NCBI GenBank assembly: GCA_021442155.1
Contig: CM038218.1
Coordinates: 60,726,268-60,790,267, forward strand
Reading direction: 5' to 3'
Source: Cymbidium sinense
Taxonomy: Eukaryota > Streptophyta > Magnoliopsida > Asparagales > Orchidaceae
DNA length: 64,000 nt
A program made the translations under genes and the position numbers. The first letter of the stretch is position 1, and every line of letters begins with the position of its first letter. Below the pieces are notes generated by a model that worked only from the letters and a program-made list of their open reading frames with translations, was not told the origin of the DNA and searched no databases. This document shows positions 1 to 11,543 of this stretch, piece after piece.

Positions 1-39
1 ACAAAGAGATAGTTCAAAAAAAAATATCAAGATAAACAT

Positions 40-780
40 ACACCTTGAAACTATCGCCGATGGCGATGTTTATGCGGGATCACACCACTATCAGGAGTGT
101 AGTGAGAAGGTGCACTCAATAGACGATCACGCAACTGATGTGAGACTCCATATGGTATCTTAACCTGCCCTTCAACATCTGGGCCTTGTTCAGTTGTTCT
201 GGTTGTGAATAAGATAGAGACTATGTGGTCTTCTGTATAGATGAAGTTGCTCCAATAATCTGACTAGGATAATATTATGATTCTCCTAATGGCATCAAAA
301 CTAGTGGAGAAACAACATGTGGTGAATGTGCAACTTTTACATGGGGCTGAGACTGAGAGCTCTACTCATAAGTTGAATGACTTGGATTAGCCTAGGAAGA
401 TGGCCCCGCACTCATGTCAGATACCTATGTAGTCGAAGCTGAAGCTTCCTTCTGAGACATATGCTCTACTGCATGTAAAGCACATAAACCTCAGGCACGT
501 AATGGATCACTCATTCAACATAAGCAGGTGGGATGCATCTTCTAAAATAGTGCCCTAAAAATAAAATTGTCAAAGTCAGGCGATCACTAAAAATAAATTG
601 CATTTAACACAAACAATTAAATTCATACTGTATCTAGGTGCATGGCCCTATGCCAACCACTCAAGGAGGTAAAGTTGGGATGGCCCTCTACAGGTGTCGG
701 ATCTGATGCATTGTCAGCCTCCCTAGCCTACGTCCTCCGCCGACGTCTAATCGGCCCAGTAGCTCCCTTGGCCATTATAG
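40..780 (-). pseudogene. Possible 3' segment of a PMD/MULE-type element gene (degraded)
   Basis: I do not recognise this with certainty. Read on the minus strand, about 490 down to 60 gives a low-complexity Ser/Gln/His-rich peptide broken by several stops. Further upstream, 780-690 begins MAKGATGPIRRRRRT. The plus-strand stretch around 50-150 resembles 55,950-56,060, the C-terminal side of the PMD-carrying MULE in intron 10: both have a 'ctatcg..gcgatgt' block, an 'aggagtgtagtg' or 'ggagtgtagtg' block, and a nearby 'gatcacg'. This suggests a related element whose end lies left of the window. It sits just 3' of the minus-strand MULE transposase remains at 1.4-3.1 kb, so both may belong to one element. 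No functional ORF survives. Confidence 0.35.
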
Positions 781-1426
781 CCACAACAAAATAGCACAGA
801 AAAAATTACAATATCAGAAATACATTAAAGTAATTGCTGAATAGAAAAATATATGCATTATAAAAAGTGATGGCCTACTGATATTAATGTTATCTGATAA
901 AACTGTAAAGATTTACTTTCTACTACTAGTGTTGTGTGAGCATGATGATCAATAATGACCAACTAATTTACATAGGTTGTACATACGACTACTTTGTCCT
1001 CTGCTCTCATCCATAGTATTTTTATATCTAGTTGTGCGTGGTCTTCCTGACCATTTCTTAAGATTAGGTGATAGCAACTCATATATTCCTCTCTCTTCAT
1101 CAAAATCTGGCCAATCACTACAATCCAATAAGACATGAAAGTTTGCAGACTATGTATTCTTATAAACTTGTATATAGTATCTTGATATGTATGCTAAATG
1201 ATTTAATCTTCGATGACCTAATAATCAGATGGCATATGATAAATAAGTATTATATTACAACTACATTTACACAATTGATCAGCAGTAAAAGCAACTCTGA
1301 AAGATCTACAACTCATGTCGAACACTTACACTTCATTAACATTTATATTAATTGATTGTAGATAGTGTATAGTCTCACGTTCGAACCTATTTAGCACAAT
1401 TTATATTCTTCAAGCGAAATCATGTA

Positions 1427-3120
1427 TCAATTGAATATGCTTATGTTATCCGTACTACTAGTCATATACATTTTCTGACACATAACTTCGACATCTACAA
1501 TACTCATTCTTCTAACTATTTTTTTGAAATTTTCTCTTAGATGCCTTAAGCAATGGCGATGAACAACCCAAGGGAATATGTCTCTACAACCACTTAACAA
1601 GCTTTCATGTTTACCTAAAATTATACATAGATCATTCATTGAAGAAACAATTTGCAACAACTCATATATATATAATGAACCAAAGCCAAGACTCATTAGT
1701 TTCTGATTTAACAATAGTGAAAGCAAGTGGGAATAATCTATTATTAGCATCTATTCCAATAGTTGTGAGTAAAGTACCACGATGCTTTCCAAGTAGAAAT
1801 ATATCATCCATGCTTAAAATTGGATAAAAGAATTCCCATCCTAAAATTGTTGGTCAAAAAGCCTAAAATAATCTCTGAAATCGATGTGTGGTTATTAACT
1901 GGAGGCTATAAATAGACCCTAGTAATATGGAATAAATCGATTCCATGAATGGGCTGAGAGAGCGGTAAGAGTCCTCCAAACTCCTAAAAATTGATTTAAT
2001 ACTCTTATGCTTCGCATCTCATGCCTTTATATAAAAAACTCTAATGTTAAATTTCGCTTCCATTCACCTAATAATCTCTCTTGGTTTTAAGTCTATTTGG
2101 TTTCTCATAACAGGTAATATGAAATAACTAATAAACTTAGATGTATATTAACGGTGTTTAGAACTCATGATAGTGCTAATGCATGTGTGTGCAGAGCTTA
2201 AAGTTGATATTCTCCAAGCACCTCTCAATCGCTTGCTCCGGCTACAATGCATGCGCCACTAATATGTTTTACTAAGATTATTGTGATGTGCACATACAAC
2301 TATGAACTTTTTTTTATTTGAAGTAATTGTTAGAAATTGAACATTATTTCGTATTGACCAACCAATAACTGTATACTGAAGCTCCTTTTTACTTAAGAAG
2401 CACATGTCTTCAAATAGTTCACCTGGAATTTCAATATCATCTAAGAAATTTGTGTTATTAGATGGGCCATCAAAAATAACATCTGCATCCTCTTTTTTTC
2501 TCACAAGTACGGACGTAGTCATTATTACAAATAATTTCTTCTTTATTTTCAAAAATTCTCATAAAATAATTCTTAATAAAATCACGACCTACATATTGTT
2601 ACTTAAACTAGGCTGTTCAAGTAGAACATCATCCTCGGCATCACTATTCTCGATGCATTACTTGATTCATTATTGATTATTTCATACTCATCTTCAGATA
2701 TAAACCTCGGTACAATGGTTGCTCATGCATTCGAGTTTTGTGTAATAACCTTTAATATAATTAATATGTTTACATACTAAATAACATTATTTACAAGATA
2801 ATTTTTTATAAAGTAACTACTAATCATGGTTTTGATTCCTCGTGGCTCTGTTATATCACAATCGCTGATGAGAAAGTGAAGTCATGTGCATAATTTGAAG
2901 ATATATTATGCCGCATGACAACAGTGTCAACTATAGATGAAGCACTACAGTAAAGTTTAACTTCTACATAAAGAATCAATGTCTCACGAGAAGCTTCATC
3001 AAGTACAAGATTGTAGACTTCAAAGTCAAAAACCATTGATGCTATAAATCCCGAGCCAATGGGGAAACAACATGTTAGATCAACTATAATTTTTTTTGTA
3101 TCGTAGCGTAGTGATCTCAA
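1427..3120 (-). pseudogene. Degraded MuDR-type MULE transposase
   Basis: Three minus-strand pieces line up in the order of a plant MuDR transposase. The first (3120-2851) could be the N-terminal region. The second (2552-2259) has the Mutator N-terminal domain pattern: FEDMCFLSKKELQYTVIGWS, then a block of type ITSNKKKFIVVCAHH, as in PF03108. The third (about 1750-1427) has HESLLSGCRDIFPWVVHRHC followed by LRHLRENFKKIV, which matches the 'S.r..gil.gv...FP...HR.C..Hl..Nf' block of the MULE transposase core (PF10551). Stops and frame changes separate the pieces, so the gene is dead. Terminal inverted repeats for this copy were not identified. Family assignment rests on motif recognition, not a search. 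Confidence 0.6.
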
Positions 3121-3461
3121 AACTTTCTATTTTAAATCATTGAAGTTAGTGTGTCGCAAAACTTATATAGGACGATTTCTTCCACCGATATAATTTGAAA
3201 TAAAATATCATCAACGAACAATTGCCCATCGTAGAATAGGATTAGGGATACGAGCTTTTGATTCATCCAAAAGTAATGTTATCAATCAACCTATAATATT
3301 GGATGATAAAATGGACATACTTAAGAACAGATCATTGTGTATATATGGATACTAAATTATATGTAATTAAATACTCATATTTATGTTCCGAAATTCATAT
3401 ATGAATAATAAAATTATTGAAACATAAATTCTATATCATTTTAAATCCCAAGGATTAAGGG

Positions 3462-4010
3462 GCTGTTTCACTGCACATTGGATTTAACTCAAATAAGATA
3501 TATTAAATCCAATAAATCCGAATTAATGAACATCACATAGATACTTGAATAAAAGTTATAAAAGCACAATGGAAAAAATAATAAATGATAGCGATTAGCA
3601 TAGCCTCATCCTAACATAATATATCAATTAATTATAAATCTAAGAATTAATCATAAAGAAGCATGACTATAGTAAGTACATCCAATTTCAATAAATTATA
3701 ATTAACCTAAAATAATGTATTAAATAGACATTACCTAAACAATTTAAAATTATATTTAAAATTAATCAAAATAAAATTAATAAACTCAAAAATGAAAGTA
3801 GTTAATGGGATTTCAACGTTCAAACCCCGAAAAATAGTAGAGAGAAAACGGGAAGGTAATCTTTGTCTTCTCTCCCACCAACCACCATCATTCGCGCGCT
3901 TCTATTTCTTTAAATCCCGCAAATCTGCCTATCGGCAGGATTTACTAAATCCGGATTTAACTTGCCAAAGCGGGTTTCACGGGATTACAAAAATTGTTGA
4001 TTTCAGATTT
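3462..4010. repeat. MITE-like AT-rich repeat, copy 1
   Basis: It begins with a 'ggggctgtttcactgcac' end followed by 'ggatttaactc'. It ends in a block containing 'caggatttactaaatccgg', 'atttaacttgccaaagcgg' and 'tcacgggattac'. The same order of blocks recurs at 19,806-20,690 ('caggatttagtaaatccgg', 'ttaacttgcgaaagc', 'aacgggagtac'). The ends are imperfect inverted repeats: reading inward, both reach a TTAAATCC/GGATTTAA block. I see no convincing target-site duplication, so the element class is open. No coding capacity. Confidence 0.45.
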
Positions 4011-4084
4011 ACAATGAGGTTAGATAAATTCCCACTCATCAACTTAAATTTGGCTGAAATCCTGCATCTATACATCCATATATT

Positions 4085-4720
4085 TTCATAATAAAGTTAA
4101 AAAATCTTCTTGTAAATATATCATCAATGTGGAGACATCGAGTCATGTTGGCTCACGGTTGAGAGAGCGGAATGGGAAAGGAATGCGAGACGAGCACGAA
4201 GAGCTACGGGGAAGTGATTTCGACTAGTGGATTACACTAGCAGGGCCGAACGGTGAAGGCGACTCACAGGAGAGATCGTTTGTCGAGTCGCGAGGTCGAC
4301 GGGTCAAGAGAAAGAAGCCATTCCCATGTTGGGAGGGAGGAGTTTATCCCCTAAGTAAGCAAGTTGACTATTTAACAGACGATTATACTTATTTCTAAAA
4401 AATTTTTTAATGATACTTAAATATTTAATTATTATTTATAAGATACTTATTTTTAAAATATTACCAAAGTTTAATTGAGTTTAAATCAAGAGTTAAATTA
4501 AATAACGTAATGAATATTAAAATTATTTTAATATAATTTAAATAATATAATAATATTATTTTAATTAAATTATGATATATTATTCTTATTCATGATACTT
4601 CACTCTTGAATATTTTGAACATGATTATATACAAAATTTTAAGATATGATATTTTAATATATATTTATTTTAATTTAATTTTTATTTTCTAACTATTATT
4701 TGTGAATTAAGTAATAGACA
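4085..4720. other. AT-rich spacer, no gene seen
   Basis: From 4130 to 4370 the sequence is moderately GC-rich without a convincing ORF. From 4370 to 4720 it is extremely AT-rich (long runs of A/T words, no ORF). Nothing further can be supported. Confidence 0.6.
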
Positions 4721-4721
4721 T

Positions 4722-5775
4722 TATTGATATGGCTCTCAAAATACCATTAGTCAGTGAAATCTTCAAATAGAAAAGTATATGATTTTGAGTCAAAGCATAT
4801 CAGCCAAAATATCATTTGGAATCTTTGGGACATCAATTAAATCCCAAAACAAACTCTCAAATATGGAGTGTTTATAGTCAAATCGAGCGTCTCGATGAGC
4901 CGGATCTAATGAGCCTAAGATCTCATAATTTCGACTTCATTTGGACATCCAAATTCTCAAAATACATCAAATGATCAAGGAATCATCCTGAGTCGATCGA
5001 GGAGAGTGGTGCTTACATGAATTTACAAGAATGCCCCTCCTCCCATCTATAAATAGACCTTCATTCCTCACACCAAGGCCAAGTGAAGTGAAGTGAGGTG
5101 AAGAAGAAGAGGAGCTGAAGCAAGTGAAGAAGAAGAGGAGCTGAAGCAAGTAAAGAAAAGGAAGAGTCCAAGCAAGTAATGAAAAGGAAGAGTCCAAGCA
5201 AGGAAGAAGAGGAAGAGTCCGAGCAAGGAAGAAGAGGAAAAGTCCGAGCAAGGAAGAAGAGGAAGAGTCCGAGCAAGGAAGAAAAGGAAGAGTCCGAGCG
5301 AGGAAGAAGAGGAAAAGCGTGATGAGGAAGAGAGCTAAAGCTTGAAGATCCTCCAAGATCGCACTGCAAGATCGCCCCTCATCTCGGCCATCAACCACCA
5401 CCATTGGCCCGTCGTAACTAATTGTAATGTATTCCACCGAAGTTACTGCACACATATTTCCACCGATCATTGTTACATAATTGTTATTCCTCTATGCAAT
5501 TTTGTAATCCGTTATCGGGAAGACTTTGTACTCAAACAGATACATAGTGGAAGCTTTTATTGGGCTAAGCCGTGGTTTTCCTCTTTTGAGGTTTTCCACA
5601 TTAAAATTCTAGAGTGTCTCTGTTCGCTCTTTAATTACCGTGTGTGTCTTTGACACAACAATAAGCGTAAACTTTCACTCTCTGTTGGTTTTCCACGCAA
5701 TAATTATCTTTAATTAATTGCTCAACTTGCTGCTGTATTTGTTATTTGCATACATAGTTTTGCATGCAGCCTTGT
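4722..5775 (+). mobile_element. Probable solo LTR of a Copia retrotransposon
   Basis: The stretch has the order of an LTR: an upstream region, a TATA box (tataaataga at about 5050), an R-like leader, and a 3' part with 'ccgtggttttcctcttttg' then 'aggttttccac'. That last wording is typical of the U5 region of Copia elements of the Maximus/SIRE or Angela type. No primer-binding site, gag or pol follows, so a solo LTR or fragment is most likely. The boundaries are approximate because I could not find a clean TG...CA pair with a 5-bp duplication. A purine-rich tandem repeat lies inside it. Long Leu/Phe/Ser-rich reading frames on the opposite strand are a by-product of that repeat. Confidence 0.4.
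5087..5335 (+). repeat. Purine-rich tandem repeat (GAAGAAGAGGAAGAGTCCGA-type)
   Basis: About nine degenerate copies of a 25-30 bp unit built on 'gaagaagaggaagagtccga' plus 'gcaag'. The 5' copies read 'ctgaagcaagtgaagaagaa'. Almost no pyrimidines occur on the plus strand. It lies directly downstream of the TATA box of the probable LTR, so it would be the start of its transcript. Confidence 0.8.
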
Positions 5776-5829
5776 ATGTTGTTTTCTCTTTCTTTCCTTT
5801 TTAATAACCTGTAACATGAATCAAATTAT

Positions 5830-6054
5830 AGAAGGCCTCCCCGTGACTTAGAAAAATGACATCTCCGGTGATTGAACGAGAAAAAGGAGTAAGGGTTTCG
5901 TGCTAGGGGCTACTTATTCAGATGTGGGAGGCTAGTTCATGAGATTGACGAGCAAAACTGAGAGGCAACAAATCTTTTGGAGGACGAAGATTGTGTGGCC
6001 CGTCTTCTTCCTTGCGATGACGACTCCATGGCATGACGTTCGGCGACAACCCGT
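5830..6054 (-). other. Short open stretch next to the MULE insertion, possible host first exon
   Basis: On the minus strand a 30-codon frame starts at 6029 with MESSSQGRRRATQSSSSKRF and ends at about 5937. It has a basic, Ser-rich character like a transit or signal region. The flanking sequence is less AT-rich than its surroundings. The ~11-kb MULE is inserted immediately upstream of it. It could be the first exon or 5' end of a disrupted host gene, but no downstream exon was identified and I would not name it. Confidence 0.2.
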
Positions 6055-6063
6055 GAAAACAAG
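6055..6063. repeat. Left target-site duplication of the ~11-kb MULE
   Basis: GAAAACAAG, repeated perfectly at 17,033-17,041. With the next three bases (AGG) the direct match is 12 bp, so the true duplication is between 9 and 12 bp. Confidence 0.75.
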
Positions 6064-6081
6064 AGGAAAATATTACGTCCG

Positions 6082-6111
6082 GAGTCCGCACGTAGCTTTA
6101 CGTGCGGACTC
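6082..6111. repeat. Perfect 13-bp hairpin in the left MULE terminus
   Basis: GAGTCCGCACGTA and TACGTGCGGACTC are exact reverse complements separated by four bases. The hairpin lies 18 bp inside the left end. The right terminus has only a degraded counterpart (GTCGCGATGAAAAGCTACGC). It may be a transposase-binding or cleavage structure; that is inference. Confidence 0.85.
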
Positions 6112-6429
6112 AATGTCTGATCGTGCACGGTTCTGGCCAAAAAATGGCAAGTAAAAAAGCGCTATTTTTTGGTTTAGCGCACCGACCCAGCGGGGATGAG
6201 TATATCGCGAGAAATGTAAAATATCTTCATTTGGCGTGGTATATTTTTTTATTTGCAATGAAATTCTGAAAGAGCTATGAAGAAGGAGAATGAATCGAAA
6301 ATGGGCGTTGAGGAAATAGTGATGATGTCGTAAATAAAATGGATCGGTAATATTTTAAGGAGTTGTAATCCTTCCTGTATTCATATATTTTTTTCATGAT
6401 TTTTTTTTGTCTGTTGAGAAAACATATTC

Positions 6430-6860
6430 AATGTAATCCTTCGGGAGAAATTGGTGGTTGTTTGATTAATTTTTTAGTGCTTATTTACATATGTACTCTC
6501 GTAGTGTATTTTGAGTATAGGCGATTTTTTCCAATTTTGTTTCACTTTTCGTAGCCTTTGTTGTTCGGATCATGGTAACTAAATCCCAATCAAGCAATGA
6601 TGTGGGCTGATTTTAGGAGATTTCTAGCACCTCTCGTACCCTCATCAGACCTTTATGTACCTCTGTACCTCTTACTCTCTATACCTCGTACTCTGTACCT
6701 ATGTACCTCATGCCTCGTACCTCTGCACTCTGTATCTTCTACTGTACCTCTGTCTGCTATACCTTCTATACCTCAATACCTTCACATGCTATACCTCTGT
6801 ACCTCTGCCCTCTAATGCCTCTATACCTTGCCTCACGTACCTCTGTGCCCCTCAGGTTTG
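6430..6860. repeat. Left subterminal repeats of the MULE (TACCTCTG motif array)
   Basis: From 6630 to 6850 the short word TACCTCTG and close variants (TACCTCGT, TACCTTCT, TACCTATG) recur many times. From about 6430 to 6500, read on the minus strand, there is a single diverged copy of the ~300-bp unit core found at the other end ('gagagtacatatgtaaataa' against 'gagagtacatttgcaaacaa'). The segment 6490-6850 also reappears inverted at 11,095-11,420. A Tyr/Leu/Cys/Thr-repetitive reading frame here is a by-product of the motif. Confidence 0.75.
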
Positions 6861-6999
6861 AATTTGGGTTGAATGATTTTTTGGGTATTTTTTTTTGTCT
6901 ATACTCTCTGGACTAAGCGTACCCTCTATGTACTCTCTGTTTCATCTGCTCTATTATCTGAACTGTCCGGATTCTATGTTTTCATGAGATGAATGTGGT

Positions 7000-8930
7000 G
7001 AATGAGCGCGATGATGAAGTTATTTTATCTAATGACCCAAATTTGGGGTATCTATCGCGGTTGTGCATAATGAAACCAAGCTTATGCACCATGTGATTAT
7101 GCACATCAAGCAGCTTCGGTGTTAGAAAAGACCATACAAGTTATTGGCCAAACTCTAAGAAATTGAAATCGAAGATTTTACGTGTGCAGCAGTCGGAAAA
7201 AACTGTCAATCAAACCATATAACAAAATTCAAGAAAAGCGTCTGAGGGTGGTTGTCCGGCGATGATTCGATTACTGTGGATTTGGAGGAGAATTGGTCGG
7301 TTAAAAATATATAGAGAGCCATAATTATTCACCGGCGGTGATCGCATCTTCTCGATCGCCTGAATCGTTCTTGATGAAGGCATCGAGTTTTGAAGACGAT
7401 GAATGAGGCGGCATTAGTGCAAGCAGCGTTACTATCTAGCGAGGAAGTTGGTGGGGTAGAGAATAATGGATTCACAAAAGAGATGCTTTCAATTTCATCC
7501 AGAAAAAGCGAAGGTCACGGATTGCAAGTGGTGATAGCAATGAATTAATACAGCTGTTCAAGGAAAGACAAGCAGCGGACGAGATGTTTGCATGGGATGT
7601 TCAGGTTGATGCGTCTGATTGCTTGGTGAGTTTTTTTTTGAAGCAATGGTATGTCTAGGGTTGAATTTGATTGTTTTGGGGATGTGATAATTTTTGATAC
7701 TAGCTATCAGCTCAATAAATATAATCTTGTCTGTGCCCCACTCGTTGGAGTGAATCATCATTGGCAAAACGTCTTATTCAGAGTAGCCTTTTTGTCGGAA
7801 GAGACCATCGAGTCATTCACATGGTTATTCCAGACATTTCTTCGGTTGATGGGTGGCAGGCATCCTATATTTCTTGATCAAGATCGGTATGGCGAGCTAT
7901 CGAGAATGTACTCGCATCGCGTCATAGGTTGTGCCAATGGCATATCTCAAAGAAAGCCCCTCAAGGTCCATTGCTTTAGTAGTAACAAGAGAGTTCAAGG
8001 GCTATTCTATGCATGCATGAGCAAATGTGACACAGAGGATGAGTTTGAGGATGCTTGGTCTGCCATGCTAGAGGAGGGCAATTTGCATGATCATGCTTGG
8101 CTATCTGAACTTTACAAAATTAGGCAGAAATGGTCCACTGCATTCAACAAAGATAAATTTTGTATGGGCATCTTGTCAACTCAGCGTAGTGAGGCCACAA
8201 ATAGCGTGTGTCATGGTATTTCGAAGCCAACAAGTTCGCTGACAGATTATTTCTTGGGATTGGAGAAGGTGATGGAAACATGGAAATGAACATGATGAAG
8301 ACTTCAAGTGTATCCAGTCAGCAATTGTTCCTGTTGTTAGGAGTAGTCCAATTCTTAAGCAAGCTGCTTTGTTTTATCTGAGGAAGCTTTACTCATATTC
8401 GAAGAAGAATTTACGCATGGAGTTGGGGATTATCACATTCGCGTCGGATGATAGGCCCATGGAGTACTTGGTGAGGAACTTAGAAGAAGAATGCATCCAA
8501 AACGGATTGTCTACTTTGATGTGTCTACTATGGATATTTCTTGTAGTTGCGGTTGAAATGATGAGCATACTTTGTGCACTGCTTGCATTAGAGTTCTTAA
8601 TGATGTGCGCGGCCGGATAAGTACCTCCTCATGCGGTGGTCTAGCAAAGAGGACATCTACATCGATGGTTCATAGAAGGTTAGTACATGTGGAGAGCGAG
8701 ATGGGCGGCATTATTTTCGTGAACCATATAAGTCGATATGCATATCAAATTAGCTCAGAAACGCGGGGTAATAAGATTGTGAGGATTAAATGCTTGCATC
8801 TCTTAGCGACTATCGATGAAGTGGAGTCCGTAATAAGTGGGAATTCTCCATGCTTGTGATCGGTTAAGAGGAAGAAGGCGACCACATCATCGGCTAAGGA
8901 GGACTTTGAAGGATCCAATCAAGAGACGTC
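7000..8930 (+). pseudogene. FAR1/FHY3-type MULE transposase (frameshifted)
   Basis: It encodes the transposase lineage from which plant FAR1/FHY3 transcription factors derive. Around 7235-7330 there are traces of the Cys-containing N-terminal DNA-binding region (EGGCPAMIR, GRLKIYREP). At 7525-7640 comes DSNELIQLFKERQAADEMFA then WDVQVDASDCLVSFF, matching the family's 'F...Q..n..Ff...vD....l...fW'. The best open frame, 7651-8289, starts MSRVEFDCFGDVIIFDTSYQ and contains PLVGVNHHWQNVLFRVAFLS, the DDE-transposase core (PF10551), and later FCMGILSTQRSEATNS. Remains of the SWIM zinc finger (SCSCG then HTLCTACIRVLNDVRG) lie near 8535-8610 in another frame. Frameshifts near 7640, 8290, 8410 and 8540 and internal stops show it is inactive. 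No intron model was built. Confidence 0.8.
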
Positions 8931-9299
8931 CAAAGAGTGTTTCCAACGAGCTCAAGGCTTATTGGGAGAAATCCAAAAAATCCACAAGTACTTATCTACT
9001 TGTCTCGATGTTGCTATTACTTATAGGTTCTGTAAATATTTAATTCATTATATTTTCTTGTCTTAGAAACAAAAGTGAAGTCCGAGAGTGCTGTAGAACG
9101 GGATGTGTCACCGGTTGTAGCTCCACTCTCTGTTATGCCCCAGTGCTTTTCACAGGTAAGCCTAGAATATTTCACATTGATATGTCAAACATTCATCCAT
9201 TACAAAGATGTTGTACCATTACTACGGTGTTGTACCCAGAATTCGATTCGACCTCATCAATCAACCAACATCTTTGAAGGGTACACTAAGCGATGATGG

Positions 9300-11080
9300 A
9301 TATTATTACGCGGCATTTTGATGCATGATATTATCCAAGAAGGCATTTTTTAATTTCATTTTGCTCGTTTTAGTCATAATGCTTGTATTTTTTTGTTCAT
9401 TTCATAACTTTAGTAAAGTCTTCTTTTCCTTTTAATCTTACCATTTTTTGCAAGTGAAAGCGTACAATTTTTCCTTAATGTCTTCTCAAATTTTTTGTTG
9501 TTTTTTTAGTCTGTTTATTTGGTGAAGAATTGTTTAACTATCAGATGAGGTCTAATATTTGATTGTTTTGTAGGTCTAGTTGTTCATGCCTCATTTTTCT
9601 TCTAGAATGATTTTTTTGGTTGCTTTGTTCTCTTAAATTGTTATTATTTTCTTAAAGTTAAATAACAAACCTATATGTCATTTTTCTTGAAGGATGTGTC
9701 CAAATTTGTGTTATTATATGAAATAAGTCATGATCTCCAAAAAAAAAAAAAAGAGAGAAAATAATTGAGATTGTTCCAAGTTAATTTATGAATCTTAATT
9801 TGTTTGATTCAATCAATCACAATGATTTAGATTTAATCAATGATGATTTATGATCTTCTTTAAACCACTTCATTTTATTTCGATTTTGAGTTTAATGAGA
9901 AGTTGCTATCATCTTTCAACTATGTTTAGAAGCTCTCAAGGTTGTGCTTATATCTCCTACATTTGTTTTTTATGTTGCATATTGGTAGATTCTAAATTAT
10001 TTTTAATCCCTTCTTATTAGTTAAGCTTAACTATCTGACATTGTAATGATTCAACTTTTGGGAGATATGTTGCTTGAGATCAAATTCTCATGTAATGACT
10101 AGATATGTTGCTTGAACGATCAAATTCTCATGCTTGATTTCTTTCCTTTAACACATTTTAGAATAATTTCAATGATTAAAACATATATTCAATTAAATTC
10201 TAATAAGAAATACCATAATCATGTATTTGAAAACACCTTATAACAAAAAATATCGTTTTAAGCATTTAACCAAATGTACATACAAAAAACAAACAAAAAG
10301 AAGAGAAAATTGGTAATGGCATATTCATCACATTGATATAAACCTTGGCATTGTCACGGTGAGCACAATATTCAATTCGATATGTATTCAATAAGTCTAT
10401 TGTCGAGCTCAAAATGCTGGCATAGAAGGCTCTGCAATTAAACCATAAAATTAATAAATATTTATTAAAAACATTTCCTATGGTTGGATCCAGTTTTATC
10501 CCTATTTTTGCAATTTTATTTATTTTTTAAGAGATTTACATACTTAACACATAATTAACATGCAGTTTTATCCCTATTTACATACTTAACTAAATTTTAA
10601 TTTTTACATATATAATATTTACTATCATCAATACTGACTTTTTAAAAATAAAATATACTATTTTTAAATATAAGAAAGTATTGGATAAATAAATCTTTAA
10701 TTTGTATAAAATTGTCTATATAAATTTTCTTTTTTTGACAAAAAATACACACAATTAATGAATTTTGTTGTAATTGGTATTTTAATTATGGATTTACATT
10801 ACTTTATATGATCGCACGTGGAGCATCTTCTTTTCTTTTAATCTTACCATTTTTTTGTTTTAAAATAATCAATAAACAAAAATACTTTATATATACTTTA
10901 TGTTACAATGTTTATTAAGTAAACAAAAACAGAGAAATTAAGTAATCTCAATTGTATTTTTTGACTATTTGGCATCTTGTATTTTATTTATTCTATTTAT
11001 TATTATTATTTTGTTTTATTTATGTTTTGATTTGAAAAAATATATTTTATTGTGATAATTATTTTTAAATATATTAAAAA
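9300..11080. other. AT-rich spacer inside the MULE
   Basis: There is no convincing coding sequence. Composition is strongly T- and A-rich with several homopolymer runs (for example the A-run near 9740). It separates the transposase from the internal inverted copy of the subterminal repeat. 'caaattctcatg' recurs at 10,080-10,135 as a small local duplication. Confidence 0.6.
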
Positions 11081-11094
11081 AAATCGAGAATGCA

Positions 11095-11420
11095 GTGCAG
11101 GAGTCTGGAGATATGAGATGCAGTGCAGGTACAAGGTACAAAGATGCAGAGGAGATGCAGTGAGAGATGGGAATGAATCTGAAATCTAAAATTGTCGAGC
11201 AGACCATTGCTCGGTGGGATTTAGTTACCATGATCCGAACAACCAGGCTACGAAAGTGAAACAAAACGCAGAGAGTACAAATACCGAGAATCTCCTAAAA
11301 TTGTCAGGACCACCTTATTATTGCCGGTTGGGATTTAGTTACCATGATCACAAGCTGAAAGTGAAAAAAAAAGCGGAAAAAATCGTCATACTCGAAAGTC
11401 GCCTCAAAATGCAAATGAAC
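11095..11420. repeat. Internal inverted copy of the MULE left subterminal region
   Basis: The words 'ggtgggatttagttaccatg' and 'aggctacgaaagtgaaacaa' occur here and, reverse-complemented, at about 6540-6600. A second tandem copy ('ttgggatttagttaccatga') follows at 11,328. Short words such as 'gatgcagtgcagg', related to the CAGAGGTA motif, lie just before. The segment 6.06-11.4 kb could therefore once have been a shorter MULE that ended here. Confidence 0.75.
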
Positions 11421-11543
11421 ATGCTAGCAGATGTCGATCTGAGAACAACTGAATTATCCCTACATAAACCCACTAAAATAATGAATGAATTATCCTACCT
11501 AAACTGAATGTGCTATACCGAGAACAACTCAAGCATCCAAATT

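Noticed and set aside
4967..5470. Minus-strand open frames of 102-167 codons rich in Leu, Phe and Ser
   Set aside because: They are the antisense reading of the purine-rich tandem repeat. Several frames are open at once and none shows a real protein pattern.
6597..6916. Overlapping plus-strand frames with Tyr-Leu-Cys-Thr-Ser repeats
   Set aside because: They are a by-product of the TACCTCTG motif array at the MULE end. All three frames are open and repetitive.
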